Positions 38,800 through 50,237 of a stretch of 64,000 nucleotides of DNA are shown here, in pieces. The DNA lies in assembly GCA_015039365.1 (NCBI GenBank), contig WION01000110.1, positions 62,001 through 126,000 on the forward strand, given 5' to 3'. The notes below the pieces were generated by a model, which saw only the letters and a program-made list of their open reading frames with translations, did not search any database and was not told where the DNA came from. This DNA comes from Amanita rubescens. Taxonomy: Eukaryota; Basidiomycota; Agaricomycetes; Agaricales; Amanitaceae. The first letter of the stretch is position 1. Each line of letters opens with the position of its first letter. Position numbers and translations under genes: made by a program.

Positions 38800-40283
38800 C
38801 ATGACATACTACTAGGATGGTAATTGCCACTGTTGTAAAGGCCATTAGCCCAGCAGGTGATTTTTTCATTAAAGGTGATGTTTACCCTCCAAATATAGTT
38901 GGGATCGTTATTACCATAAGATGTTGCATCTTTGAATCCATAAGCCATAGGATTGTCGAGAATTCTAGTAAACGCAGCATGTGCATCCCAGTCCCACAAC
39001 TGAACCTAAGCATACCTGGATCAGACAGGCGGTCACAGAGAATAAATTTAGCATACATCACTGTGATTTCCCGAAAACCAATCGATCCTCGTTTGCAGTC
39101 TGCTATTGTAGACATTGATAAATGCCTTCTCGTGCGACTGGTTTGACGCAGGGAGCGCAATGAACTTAAAAACATGCAGAATCAATCCTTCCGCAGGTAA
39201 CTGCGCTACGTACCAGAGGGCTGCGTTCCATCGGGGGTACGTTAATGAAAAGGTAGTTTCTTGCTCCTACTTGACTGCAGACGAGTAAGATCATTTCTTA
39301 ATGGTCAGTTATATGGGCTTACTACTAGAGGATGGTTAGATCGCGGGATGCTACTGAAGAAGAACTGACTAGTTTCTCAACTAGCTCAAAATAGGCGTTC
39401 ATCAGTTCATCAGAAAACCTAAGCCCGGCGAGTCTATATCAGGAAGCGCAATGAAGAGGCGGTACATACGTGGTCAGATCAGTAACCTGGTTGTATGAAT
39501 CTCCCACATCATTAATACCGATCCACACCGAGAATAATGTATTATCGGTTTGCCATGGTGTAGACTGGGGCTTGCTGGCAAACTTATTTAGGAAGGTATT
39601 GACTTCGTTCGTCAACGATATGCCTGAACCTGGCGTCACAAGTTTCGCATCGATGGTTGCGCCTCCCCATGCAAAGTTATAAGTGAGAATCATAGAGTTG
39701 TTGTATGTCGTTGTTAGAAAGTCGACCCAATTTTCACCTCCATCAGCGGTGTAACCGGGATATGGAGGATTCCCTAATGGGTTTCCGATTGAGGGAAGAG
39801 TACTTGATGCATTGAAACTAGTAGTTGAGTAGGAATCACCGCTGTAGTAACTTTAACTTGAGTGTCGTCGAACCACTATAAGAGTGTTACTCACAAACTA
39901 AACCAGAAGTTAGGTGTAGGCTTCGGACACAACTTGCAAAATGAGGATTCTGAGCTCGCATAAGTGATCTGCCTCGTAAGGCACGTAATTTCTACAAACG
40001 CTCGTCAACAACGGTACAGATGGATCTGAGGCATCATATCAGTCAAAGATCCAGAGGACTCTGGAATGGCGAATCACGCACCCTGCCGAGCATATCGTTG
40101 GTCCTGTCCATCCCTGTCCACCGCCTTCCGAGGTGATCAGCAATCGTCGGCTACGCCAATTCGAGTAAGTAATATTGCGGACGACGTACATTGTTCGCCA
40201 ATCTGGGATTGTGCAGCTGCGCTTGGTAAGAAAATGTGAAGGGAGAGAAGCGGAACCACGGCAAGCGAAGAAAAGGCAATCAT
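38800..40283 (-). CDS. Secreted CBM1 plus GDSL (SGNH) carbohydrate esterase, CE16-like
   Basis: ATG at 40283 opens a signal peptide (MIAFSSLAVVPLLSLHIF, then SAAAQ). The first intron joins GEQ to CGGQGWTGPTICSAG, a fungal CBM1 cellulose-binding module. Further exons give NFWFSFGDSYS (the GDS block with the nucleophile Ser, formed by splicing gtgagt...ctacag), NFAWGGATIDA, WIGINDVGDSY (block III), VGARNYLFINVPPMERSPL, and a final NYHPS block. These match carbohydrate esterases that deacetylate hemicellulose oligosaccharides outside the cell. The end of CBM1 (QNPHFASC) and the catalytic domain are not in the same simple frame, and the third CBM1 Cys appears to be Met. A frameshift or an extra intron near 39920-39960 is therefore possible. 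It lies next to copia-X. Confidence 0.75.
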
Positions 40284-41514
40284 CCCAGGAAAGCTGTCGT
40301 CGAGGTCATTCCCGTGCTTATATGGAAAATTCGGGAAAAGCCCACTGAATCGTGTGCCCGCTCTTTGATAACAGTTCGGAGGAGGAACCCCACTTTGATG
40401 TGTCATGGCGGGTCCAATTTCAGCGTGAGCGACTCCGGCCGACGCGGCGCTATTCAGATTGTCCCTAGACATGGTATGGTGATTCTTACGACTTGAATTA
40501 TATATATATGGGCAGTTCTTTTCTTCTTCTTCTCGTTTGTTCAAGGGTACTGAGAAAGAGCCGACGTTGACGGCGCAAACTAGGGCTCATTCACACGTGC
40601 GGTCCCAAGTGGCCGACGCGTCGTGGACGGAGTTAAAGGCGACAATCAGTTGGGTGGCCCAGTGATCTCATTTCCAGCGTTCATCTTGATGCCATCCACT
40701 TCTACGTTGCGTGCTACATGCTGTGGAGATCGACGATGATGAGAGTACGGAGGAGCGATGTAGCTTGGATGGACCCGAGCTAGCCCTGGTTCAGGCTAGC
40801 ACTGACATTTAGTACCGCAATTCAAGCGTAGGTCTTCGAGTCCGACTGCCCGACCGTTTCAACGAATGCAGAAGACAAACTGGGACAAATACATTTACAC
40901 GTGGCTGCCATTACCTCCGAATTGTCATGGACAGATATGACCGCCTTTCACTTCCGCTATCGGAATAGAGGTCTTCTCGCTCTTGTCATAGTGCAGAGTC
41001 GTTGTCAGCCTTTACGTAACTCAAAGGTACTCTCGTTACCAACCATCGACATTTCCTGGGCCTTGAGTACAAAGCCAATCAACGGTCGCAGTTGTCGAAC
41101 CTTCCACCTATGACCGAAGATGAAATCGAGCGTTATATTCATCATCGCAGGTGTTACTATTCATCAAGCTTCAAGTACAGACCATTAGCAGTCTCGTTGC
41201 GGCTATCGCCGTCGTACTTTGTTTATTCTTAGGTACCATGGTGCTGGGGTATTCGGCTGGGTGTGGGCGGCTGCCGAAGCCATCAAGGCGACGCTTGCAA
41301 TCCCGGGAGTGGTGGTGGGGGGGTACAGAGCCTGTATGACGATGAGGTTCAAGGGATAAAGAATTAAGGTATTTTAAGGACATTATGACGGAGGAAGTAC
41401 AAAAATGGACCTCGGTCCGAGTATACGCTGGTATTTTTTTTAGTCGTCCTTGAGATATAATAATGATAATTCACTTATTTTAATAACCAACCGAGTTCTT
41501 GCCACGTCAACGCG
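40284..41514. other. Intergenic stretch, no confident gene
   Basis: Two short plus-strand frames exist (40901-41113, 41151-41339). The second has a hydrophobic run (VAAIAVVLCLFLGTMVLGY) and a basic tail, so a small membrane protein with introns is possible. I cannot join the pieces into a supported gene. Confidence 0.3.
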
Positions 41515-42580
41515 TCACGCGCCCGTCATCATCTTTAAGAACCTATCCCATTCTTCCTCTTCCATTCCGTAGCTTTCAGCTTGTGCGTCCGGGAATAAAC
41601 CGGATCGTACAGCCTCTGCATATTTATGAACGCCACCATCACGCAGAGGTTTAAGTTCCGCGAATCTACGGGCGAATTTAGGCTTGTGTCCGGCGTAAGT
41701 GCCTAGCGCGTCGTCTATCACCAGAACCTGCCAGCGCGTCAGCGCTTCGTCATGATGCGCGCCACGGAGGGAAGAAAACGTACCTGACCGCTCGTCCAAG
41801 GCCCCGCGCCGATACCGATCGTAGGGATCGAAAGCTTCTCCGTGATGTATTTCCCCAGTTCTTTCGGAACAGCCTCAAGAACGACGGCGAACGCTCCTGC
41901 ATCTTGCATCGCCATCGCGTCGCTCAAGACGGATTTAGCCGCCTCTGCAGTTCGTCCTTGTACGCGATATCCAGAGAGTGCGATGACACGTTGCGGCAAC
42001 AACCCTACGTGCGCCATAACGGGTATACCGATCGAGGTGAGGCGGTTAACCATCCCCGCGATTTCTTTTCCTCCTTCCATTTTGACGCCTTCGACTTGTC
42101 CTTCGCGGACGAGTCTGACTGCGTTTGAGATGGTTGATTCCGGGGAGGAGTGGTACGTTCCGAAGGGCATGTCGGCGACGATGAGAGGGTGGGAGGATCC
42201 GCGGCCTCGGAAAACGGCGCGGGAGTGGTGGATCATTTCGTCGAGGGTGAGTTGGGTTGTGGATGGGTAACCTAGGCAGACTTGGGCGAGGGAGTCGCCA
42301 ACGAGGATGATGTCGATAAGAGGAGAGGATGAGCATGCGATGGAAGTTGGGTAGTCGTAAGCTGTGAGCATCGCGATGGGTGTTTTGGATGCGCGGAGGT
42401 TTTGTAGGGTTTGAATTGTGACTTTTTTACGTGCTGGAGGTGGGCGATGTGAGGTGGAAGTAATGGAGGTGAGTCGTATGACGTACCCGGCGTGGATGGG
42501 CCGAACTCGGTAGAGGAGGGGCGAAAGCTCATGTATCTCCTACCTAGAGCGAAGGACATGGAAGCGAGAGACCTTGACAT
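41515..42580 (-). CDS. panB: Ketopantoate hydroxymethyltransferase (pantothenate synthesis)
   Basis: Three exons: 42580-42487, 42433-41784, 41727-41515, with GT-AG introns. The enzyme transfers a hydroxymethyl group from methylenetetrahydrofolate to alpha-ketoisovalerate, the first committed step to pantothenate and CoA. Family blocks are visible: MLTAYDYPTS, ILVGDSLAQV (usually SLGMV), IVADMPFGTY, VKMEGG, IPVMAHVGLLPQ, VVLEAVP, IPTIGIGAGP, and a C-terminal FARRFAEL. The N-terminus is Arg/Ser-rich without acids (MSRSLASMSFALGRRYMSF), consistent with mitochondrial import. Length (about 318 residues) fits the family. Single-copy housekeeping gene; divergently oriented from the next gene, 120 bp away. 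Confidence 0.93.
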
Positions 42581-42700
42581 GGTTTGAATACATTCCAGAG
42601 AGCGAGTTTAATAATTTTTATATCATGATTTTTCGAGTCGGGAGATCATTCGAATCCGGAACGAAAGATTGCCGGACACAGCCACATAAAATAAGGAGTC

Positions 42701-44054
42701 ATGCCGCCCCTCCAAGACATCACACATAAATTCTTGTCGCCCCTGCCTCCGTCTTCATCTCCAGCCCTTTCGTATATCGATGAAGTCGAGGAAAAGATAA
42801 ACCCATCTTCAGCTTTTTTAGCGCTCCCAACTTCACCCGCACGTCAAGGATCAAACTTTGTTTTTTCAACTCCCAAGGCTAATACCCCGGCGCCAAGAGA
42901 CTCCGATCCGTTTGGCTTTCTCGCAGCAGAGCGCAAGCTCAAGCTCGAACGAGGGAAGGATCACGCGCGTCGTCAGCCTTTAGCTCCCCTAGAACCACAA
43001 CGAAAACGGCAAAAGCTCGAAACCAATGCCACGCCTGGTAAGCATGCCCCACACTCGCCCTCAACCCACCCAACTCTAACTCGACTCTATAGGCCACTCT
43101 AGGTCTAGCGCTGTCAAACTCAACCAGACTACAACTCCCATATCCAAACCATCCGCCGGTACCAGAACCTTACTAACCCCACCCGCCATCGCTCCCCTTC
43201 ACACCTTAAAGAAAAGACGCGTTGAACGCACGACAACAACCTTTTCCTTTGACAACGATGACGAGAACAATCCTTTCCTACTAGTCAGCTCTCCGAGCGT
43301 GTTATCTACACCTTCCCCTGTTAAGCCTAGACCTAGGCTGCGTTCTTCTCCCGGGGATGATAACGTGGAAAATGACGAGAATGTCAATCCTTTCTTCAGT
43401 CCCGCGTTGGAAGAAGGGGAAGAAAAGGACGTGCCTTCGGTTGTTAGCTCAGCGGTCGTTACGCCGATAAGGCGTAGAAGGAAACGTGATAGGATGGTAC
43501 TAGAGGAAGTACAAGAAGAACGAGTCCAGAATGTGGATGATTCTGCGCTTGTGGATGATCGTCGTGCATTGCGGTCTCAGTTACCAAAGAGGAAGACGAG
43601 AGAAGAGCCTAGTGCGGAGGTTAGCACGCCTGTTAAAAAGAAGGCTAGGACGACCAAATCAACAGGACGGAAGGGTAAGGAGAAGGAAGAACCGGGGAAG
43701 GAAGATGGAGGAGGGAAGAGACGATCTGCGAGGTTATCCAAGCAAAGTCAGCTCGCGGACGGAAATAAAGGGAAGAAGGAAAAGGCGAGCAAGACGACGC
43801 GGGGTGTGGCTAAAGGCAAAGGAAAGGAGAACGCTGGTAAAACGTCTGCTCCTACGAAAGTCAAGGGAAAAGGCAAGGCCAAAGCCAAGGATAGGGAAGG
43901 CGAAGTTGATGAAACGGTGAGTTTATCGTTGATCATGTCACCGCATCGTTGACGCGTGCTATTCTAGTGGGAAAAGGAACGAGCTACGCGGGTCGCATAT
44001 TTCAAGAAGTTGGAGTCGTACGAGTTGGAAACAGAGAATATTTATGTTGTTTGA
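42701..44054 (+). CDS. Basic, disordered nuclear-type protein with conserved-looking C-terminus
   Basis: Three exons: 42701-43037, 43093-43916, 43968-44054 (about 415 residues). The N-terminus MPPLQDITHK is followed by Ser/Pro-rich sequence with many S/T-P sites. Patches of basic residues suggest nuclear localisation (PQRKRQKLE, TPIRRRRKRDR, TPVKKKART). There is a long Lys/Gly/Glu repeat-like tail with KEN-like motifs (GKGKENAGK; ENDENVNPF). The last exon encodes WEKERATRVAYFKKLESYEL ending in IYVV, the only ordered part. KEN box and Cdk-type sites would fit a cell-cycle-regulated chromatin protein, but I do not recognise the family. Convergent with the F-box gene, 101 bp apart. Confidence 0.7.
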
Positions 44055-44155
44055 CAGTATGCACTTTCTCTCTGTACTATAATACCCTATGTGTATGTAC
44101 AGTCCCATGTAATCCAGGTCCCAGGGTATAGTAAATTGTATCATGAATGCTACTA

Positions 44156-46452
44156 TTATTCTTCCTCGCCGGCACATTCCACCTCGAATTTCGCCTCTGC
44201 ATTCTCGTTATCCCAGATCCATCGTCCGGTATAGACCACCCCTGTAACCACCATAACCCGCAACTTTGATCCTTCCCGGTCCATCACCGTACGCGCATGT
44301 TCGAGCGTGAACGATCGATGATACTGTTGCTGTTCAATACCACCACCACTGCCACCGCCATCCATGATGATCTTGCCCCCATTTCTACCATTCCAATTCC
44401 CATTTCCATTTCCGTTTCCGTTTCTGTGCCAGAGATTATCACGGCGGGCGTTCATCTCACTGGAACCACCCTGGTTGGCGTTGAAATTTGGGTTGAACCC
44501 GTACGCGGCCATAAGTCTGCTGCTAACAGCTGCGCGTGGTGGTGGTCCGGATGTGCCATCTAAGCTTGCGTCGTGGTGGGCGCTACCACCAACACCGTCA
44601 TTGTCGGAGACGTAGTCAGAGTCCAAGTCCGAGTCAGACTCGGTGAGTTCCGGAGAGGGAGTCAAAGCCCGGTCAAATGCCCACGAGTTGCCATTGAGGA
44701 GGCGTATCTCATCTGAAGGTAACCATGAATGATGATGTTGTTGTTGTGGAAGATCAGGTGGGATCCACTGAACGTGGAGTCTCAACGTATGCAAGTTGGT
44801 TGCAGAAGAAATGGCATCCACGATGGATTCCTATCAAAAAGACACGCGTCAACGTCCCATGTCAACAACCATTTAAGAGACGGACTCACCATATCCCCCA
44901 TGACAACAGCAACACTACACGCCAGCTCTTCCAGCTCTGGAAACGTCTTGCACACACACTCGATATCCGACAACGTCATCTGAGCTTGTCCCACGATCCA
45001 CTTCCTCAACCCCTTGAAGGTATTTTCGGATCGGGTTGGTTGAGTTTGCCCTGGGAGCACCGAATCCAAAGAAGGGGAGATATCCCCGTGTACCCTCGCC
45101 ATATCCAATATAAACGAGCGAGGGATATCGGTGTACCCGCTCGTTGTAAACGTGAGTAGGCGGAGAGATTCGAGGCCTGGGTTGACGACGAGCGCTCGGA
45201 TCCAGGGGAATAGTTTGTTAGGGCCTAATGTGTCGATTGAGGATGTGCGTACGGTCAGGTTTCGGAGTGTCGGTAGCACAGGGAGGTTTTGTGATGCATC
45301 GGAGTCGTGGTTGGTAGTTGTGGTAGTAGTAGAGTTTGCGGTGCGGAGCTGGAGAGGCCAACCTCTGGGCCATATGTTTCCTGCTCCGGGATTGAGAAAT
45401 TCGGTGTCGAGAGTGTGAAGGCGGGGTAGGAGGGTGAAGATGGTGAGAACGGCAGAGGGCGGGGCGCCTTTGAGGTAGAGGTTTTGTAAGAGGGGAAGTT
45501 GGGAAATGACGGAGACGAGGATCGTGGGTGGGACACCGGCGCAACGCTGTGTTGTCAAAAATGTTAGAAAAACGTGACTAGTAAGGGACCGGACGTACGC
45601 CGAGTTCAAGCTCTGTCAGGGTTTTCCCTAGCTCTTGGCCTGCCCATCCTTGTAAAACCTTTGGAGGGCCTTCCATGCACCAAATACTGATCTTGCACAG
45701 TGCCTTCCATTTTGATAGCTCTGACCAGACTTCCGGACCAAGGTCACTGTGTGATCGGATGGTAAGTTCCCGCAAGGGCGCTTTGATTTCTCGGATCACG
45801 GTAAGGAAGCAAAGGAGGGGGTGGAAAAAGGTCTGGTCTCGTTCAGAGGTTGTGCCGTGTAGTATGGAAGATCCGGGAAGTGCGTTGGTTGACCAGGGCG
45901 ACAAGGTAGAGTTGTTTTCGTTGGAGGAGAAAGGAATGTGAAAGGCTACAAAGGATGCTGACGGCGAGTCATCTGTCCAGACTAGAGAATGTAGGTCCGT
46001 GCATAGGGTGAGCGCTTGTAGCGTTTCGTGCGTAATATTTGGCTGTAGCGGTCGATTTGCAAAGTGTACGGCGCCTAGTGGAGTTGATAAGCTACGTTCG
46101 TGAGGTTGTGGAGTTACTGACCTGTTTCCTTGATCTTCCAAACGTATTTGGCGAGTTCTGGTCGGTTTATAAGCGTTGCAGAAGGGTGGTACAACTTTGA
46201 CTATCGAGCATAAATGGCAGGCGATTCTCAAGTGGCGATGAGACGCACCTGTTTTATCCGTGAATCCAACGTTCTATACAGCAACGGCGTAGCGACCTGG
46301 TTGAAGGCTTTGTTCACGAGCGCGCAAGTATGCCAATGTTTGCGGTCAGATAGGTCAGCGAGGATTGGTTGGAGGACGTCCAATGGCAAATCAGTAAAAC
46401 GCCTCGCACGCGAATCAGCTTGCCTCTCAACCACCACCAACGAAGGACTCAC
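44156..46452 (-). CDS. F-box protein with leucine-rich-repeat-like region
   Basis: ATG at 46452. The F-box lies at residues about 17-60 (RRFTDLPLDVLQPILADLSD, then ALVNKAFNQVATPLLYRTL), the Skp1-binding module of SCF ubiquitin ligases. The first intron follows SRIK/Q. Later exons carry irregular Leu-rich stretches (TLQALTLCTDLHSLVW, LRELTIRSHSDLG, LPLLQNLYLKGAP, LPTLRNLTVRTSS, LESLRLLTF, FPELEELACSVAV), typical of the substrate-recognition arm of fungal F-box proteins. Introns are supported near 45555-45598 and 44831-44892, and another may lie near 46075-46120. The C-terminus has an acidic cluster (ESDSDLDSDYVSDND) and an Asn/Gly-rich stretch. Target unknown. Confidence 0.8.
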
Positions 46453-46542
46453 ATTGGTTCGGGAACAAGGTTAACCTGGGCTCAGTTGCTTACGCATCAG
46501 GCCATCAGGGCCTATTACGAAGTTTGTCTAACTCCGCGCGCT

Positions 46543-46600
46543 TGTTTTATCTTATCGGCCTCGGTCTCTGCGACGATATCATTCTTCGTGGCCTCAATGC
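46543..46600 (+). pseudogene. Stray copy of the DPH5 5' end
   Basis: These 58 bases repeat the start of the DPH5 gene at 50239-50302 (tgttttatcttatcggcctc... to ...gtggcctcaatgc) with the ATG changed to TTG, a 6-base deletion and one substitution. It is a small dispersed duplication next to the F-box gene, not a gene. Confidence 0.75.
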
Positions 46601-47030
46601 TTGTTAGACTCCGCTGAGATGGCTAAACTCAGGGTATCCTTAGTCGAACAAGATCACACCTACGCAGCGCGCCATCGTGTAGCTACCTGCTCGTGTGCAC
46701 GACGTGCAGCCGATTCATTTGCGTCTTTGTACTCAGGAATCAGGACTCGGAATCGATCGATGACACGGCCCGTTTAACATACATGCATGACCTTGCGTTC
46801 CATACTACAACCGACAATCGCCAGACAAAGTGGTACTACCAGTAATGTACTTCAATAAGCAACTTTTAATCGGTAGCAAATTCGGCGTTAGGAAAACCTA
46901 ATTCCTGAAACGTTATTGCAACAGGCATGTTGAATATCTCCCGTGAGGCTGTGTCCCTCATCGCTAGCAAGTGTATTGTAAATGTACCTATTTGAAATAC
47001 AGGGTTGAGTCATGACCACTATTTTAACAT
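46601..47030. other. Intergenic stretch, nothing recognised
   Basis: No protein motif, repeat or RNA gene was seen between the DPH5-like fragment and the 3' end of the next minus-strand gene. Confidence 0.5.
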
Positions 47031-49947
47031 TCACTCCAACGTAATCGCATCCCAAGGCGTTAAAGGGCCATCCTCGTCTCCTAATGGCCAATAACGGTTT
47101 AAATTAGAAAAATGACTAAATTGAAAAGAAAAAAAAAGATGCGTACCATCCCATTCAACTGACGCAACGGGTAAGTCCAGGAAACGGGGAATATCGGGTG
47201 AATCGGCGGCAAACCCAAATATCTGGTGAAAGACGCGTAGATCCTCCCATATCTCAGCCGGCAGGTGCCACGCCCCGACATGGATTTTCGACTGATGAAG
47301 CTCGCCCAGTCCTAACACGCTCATGTCAGCTGGGCTAAGATGTTTCAACCCTTTTCGATCCTCTGCCCAAAACCATGATATTTCGAACGCGTCATCAACG
47401 TCCTGAAGGTTCTTAACAAATAAAAATACTGCTTGTGGGGCTGGGAAGGGTGATTTCGGAGAGAAGCAGCTCTGGAAGCAGATCTTGCAATTTACGCCTG
47501 TCACTGATCATCGCATTTCATAAGTAGAGAGTTGTCGTTATCCTAAACTTTTCCTGCTTACCTATCGCCATATCCATGCAAGTAGTACATGACAATCGGA
47601 TTTGGGACAACATTCGTTCGCCTTGTGCAAGGAACGATTCGAGATATAACGATGGAGCGTCAAACTTCGATTGGCAGCAGATAGCTGGGTGCCCTGCTTG
47701 AGGTGCGGACGAAACACTTTGGGGTATGGTAAAACTTGAGGATGTCAATAATGATTTTGATAATCGCATTCTTGACTTACCATGTCCAAGAGAAGTTGTC
47801 AATAGCTACTTCAGACACCTCAATATCCGATTCATCATCGTTGATATGCCAACCATGCCACGTGAAGCGATATTCACGGTTGAAAGTGAGTCGCACAGCC
47901 CTGGCATGCCTCGTTGGCGAGATCAACATGATCGGATTCTTCAACAATGGGCGCCGCAGAAAAAAATAGTTCCTCCCAATCAGAAAATCATATATCGCAA
48001 GTAAACACGCTTTCTTGTCAATCTGATACCTATCTGATATAATTCCGTTAGACAGTAAAGCATCCTTCATCGCATCCGTGTCATGCGAAGACAGGTTCGG
48101 CAACTCCATCATACAATTCCAGGAACCTATACCGTTCACAGGTTCCTGAGTGCAAGAAACATTTGCATCATGAAAAATCAGGTGCGGGTAACAAGAAAAC
48201 GCACGATGGATACTTGTAAACGCTGACAATCGTCGATATAAATATGACAGCTGCAATTAGTAAAATTCACGGATTCAGGAAGAATGCAACGTTCCCGAGT
48301 CTGTCGTGGAGAGGGGCCGGAGAGCCAGCAGAAGAGCCGACCGTCAGATGTAAGTCGCATACTACTCGAAAGACAGCCGAGTTGAATCCCTTGAATGAGG
48401 TAGCGAAAAGCAGCCTTAAAGACAGGGAGCTCAGGTGAAGGTTTGTGGATGCTTTGTTACTAACCTGGAGTTCCCCGTGCTGTATATTTTCGTCAATAAG
48501 GTACCGAACTGCTGGTAAGTCACAGTGACATACCAGCTGAATCCGTCGAAGCCAGGACTCTCGCTGAGGTAAAGGTTTACGTTCTCCAAATATATATCAG
48601 ATACAAGCCATCTGACACGAAGTTTAGAAGGATCGCACCACCGTGGAATATCAGGGTAGGCACTTTGTTGGAAAAACACACGCCAAAAAGCTGAGCAAGA
48701 TGCTGATGTCTTCATGAATACGTGAGAAGGCATGATCTTGACTGACAATGATGACGTGACTCGCCGAAAATTGTATTCCAGAATCATCTTTGCATCATTC
48801 CTGAAAGACTAATATAATATGACCTCCACACCGGCATAAAAGCTTGCGGTAGCACTCACTTGTAAAGCGGATCCCCCTCTGTAGGTTCTGGCAGTCATGA
48901 TCTGATTGTGAATGACAACAGTGTATTCCTGGAATGGGTCCTGTTCATTGACATCGTGAGGCCGGGTTCCTTCATATCTTCTCCGTGGCGTGCTGATGGC
49001 TCGAAGATCACCATATTTAAGGACACTGTACTACTGCATGTCAGCTCCAACACGGGACGATATCAATAAGCATACATCTGAGAAATCAAGACCATCCATT
49101 TTCCTTGCCATATCATTGAGGAGTAACGTTTGAATATCCGCGGTTCCACCGTTGGGGAAGATCTATGAATCATGCCGTTAGCATCATACAGACAGGATAA
49201 GTCTGGCGCACATATTGGTTCAAGTTGCCTTGAATATCTGTGAACGTTCCTCCTGAAATCGTGACTTCCCTAGAGTTTGAGAGTAAACCCGTCGACGACG
49301 GTACCGGCGAAGAAAGTGACAACGCCTGTCGGATCGCTTTGTTAATCTTCTATAATCAATTTTCCATATTGGTACCTGGAGATCTCTGCGCAGGCAACTA
49401 ACTCGGAGCTGGTAAGAAGATAGAACGGTTTGGAATGCCTTCGCTTTCGGTGAGCGCTTAGTAGGGGTCCCAAGTATCTGCTCCATTTCAGATTGCATGC
49501 TTGATACAGTGCTATTTGTCGACGATCAGTTAGCATAGATGAACCCCGGACGGTGGATATACTCACGTCAGGAAATTATCGCATACTCCCTTAAATCTCT
49601 CGCACACCGGATCGTGCTCCCTTGCATACCGAACAGCTAATTCAATAAGACTCGCGATCTCATTAGTGATGGCACAAAAGTCGTCTCTATTCCTTTTAAT
49701 TGCCTGTAGAGAATGAGCAAACTAATGCACATAGAGCGGTGATCCAATTCACGTGAAGACGTTCCAACATCCGAGTAAAGACATCCGCGATGCGTTTGAC
49801 AGATGGAATATGTGCGAGATTGTTAGTCGTCACTGCGTTTATCGCAGTATCCAAAGCGCTCCAAATCCAATCGTCATTGGGTGATGATTCCGACTCTTCT
49901 GCAACGATTCGAACAGCCTTGACTTTGTCACTTCTGATAGGGGGCAT
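47031..49947 (-). CDS. Multi-exon agaricomycete protein, helical N-terminus, function unknown
   Basis: Start proposed at ATG 49947 (MPPIRSDKVKAVRIV). The first exons look like a helical bundle (ALDTAINAVTTNNLAHIPSV, KRIADVFTRMLERLH, AIKRNRDDFCAITNEIASLI), resembling N-terminal helical domains of agaricomycete NLR- or MLKL-like proteins. Middle exons include RRYEGTRPHDVNEQDPFQEY and VVIHNQIMTARTYRGGSA, recalling a degenerate kinase-like N-lobe used in a large agaricomycete family. C-terminal exons (LSVKIMPSHVFMKTS, WYVTVTYQQFGTLL, WFWAEDRKGLKHLSPADMSV, WHLPAEIWEDLRVFHQIFGF) look globular. At least seven small introns are needed, and the exact model is uncertain. No catalytic motif is visible. 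Confidence 0.5.
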
Positions 49948-50237
49948 TGTGGTAGTAACTTGGATGTGAGCGCGCAAAGCGGTGCTGTGTCCTATATGAG
50001 GCGAATGTTGTTTCCATAACGAGCGAGTGTGTACTCGGACGCGACCTTATACTCTCGAGTGGGAGTTAATCGGCTTGCAACACCCCGCCATTCAACCTAG
50101 CCTGTTGCGTGGCGAGTCGCACGCTCTTAACCGACTCTTGGAATTGTGGGGAAGCAGGCATTGGGTAGAATCAAGAAGTTGGCCGCTGACGTGCCATTTA
50201 TATCTATTTGTGCGCCCCTAGCTAGCGCACGTGGCAC

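Noticed and set aside
42640..42660. tRNA B-box-like ttcgaatcc
   Set aside because: No A box, acceptor stem or anticodon arm around it; it lies in the promoter between two coding genes.
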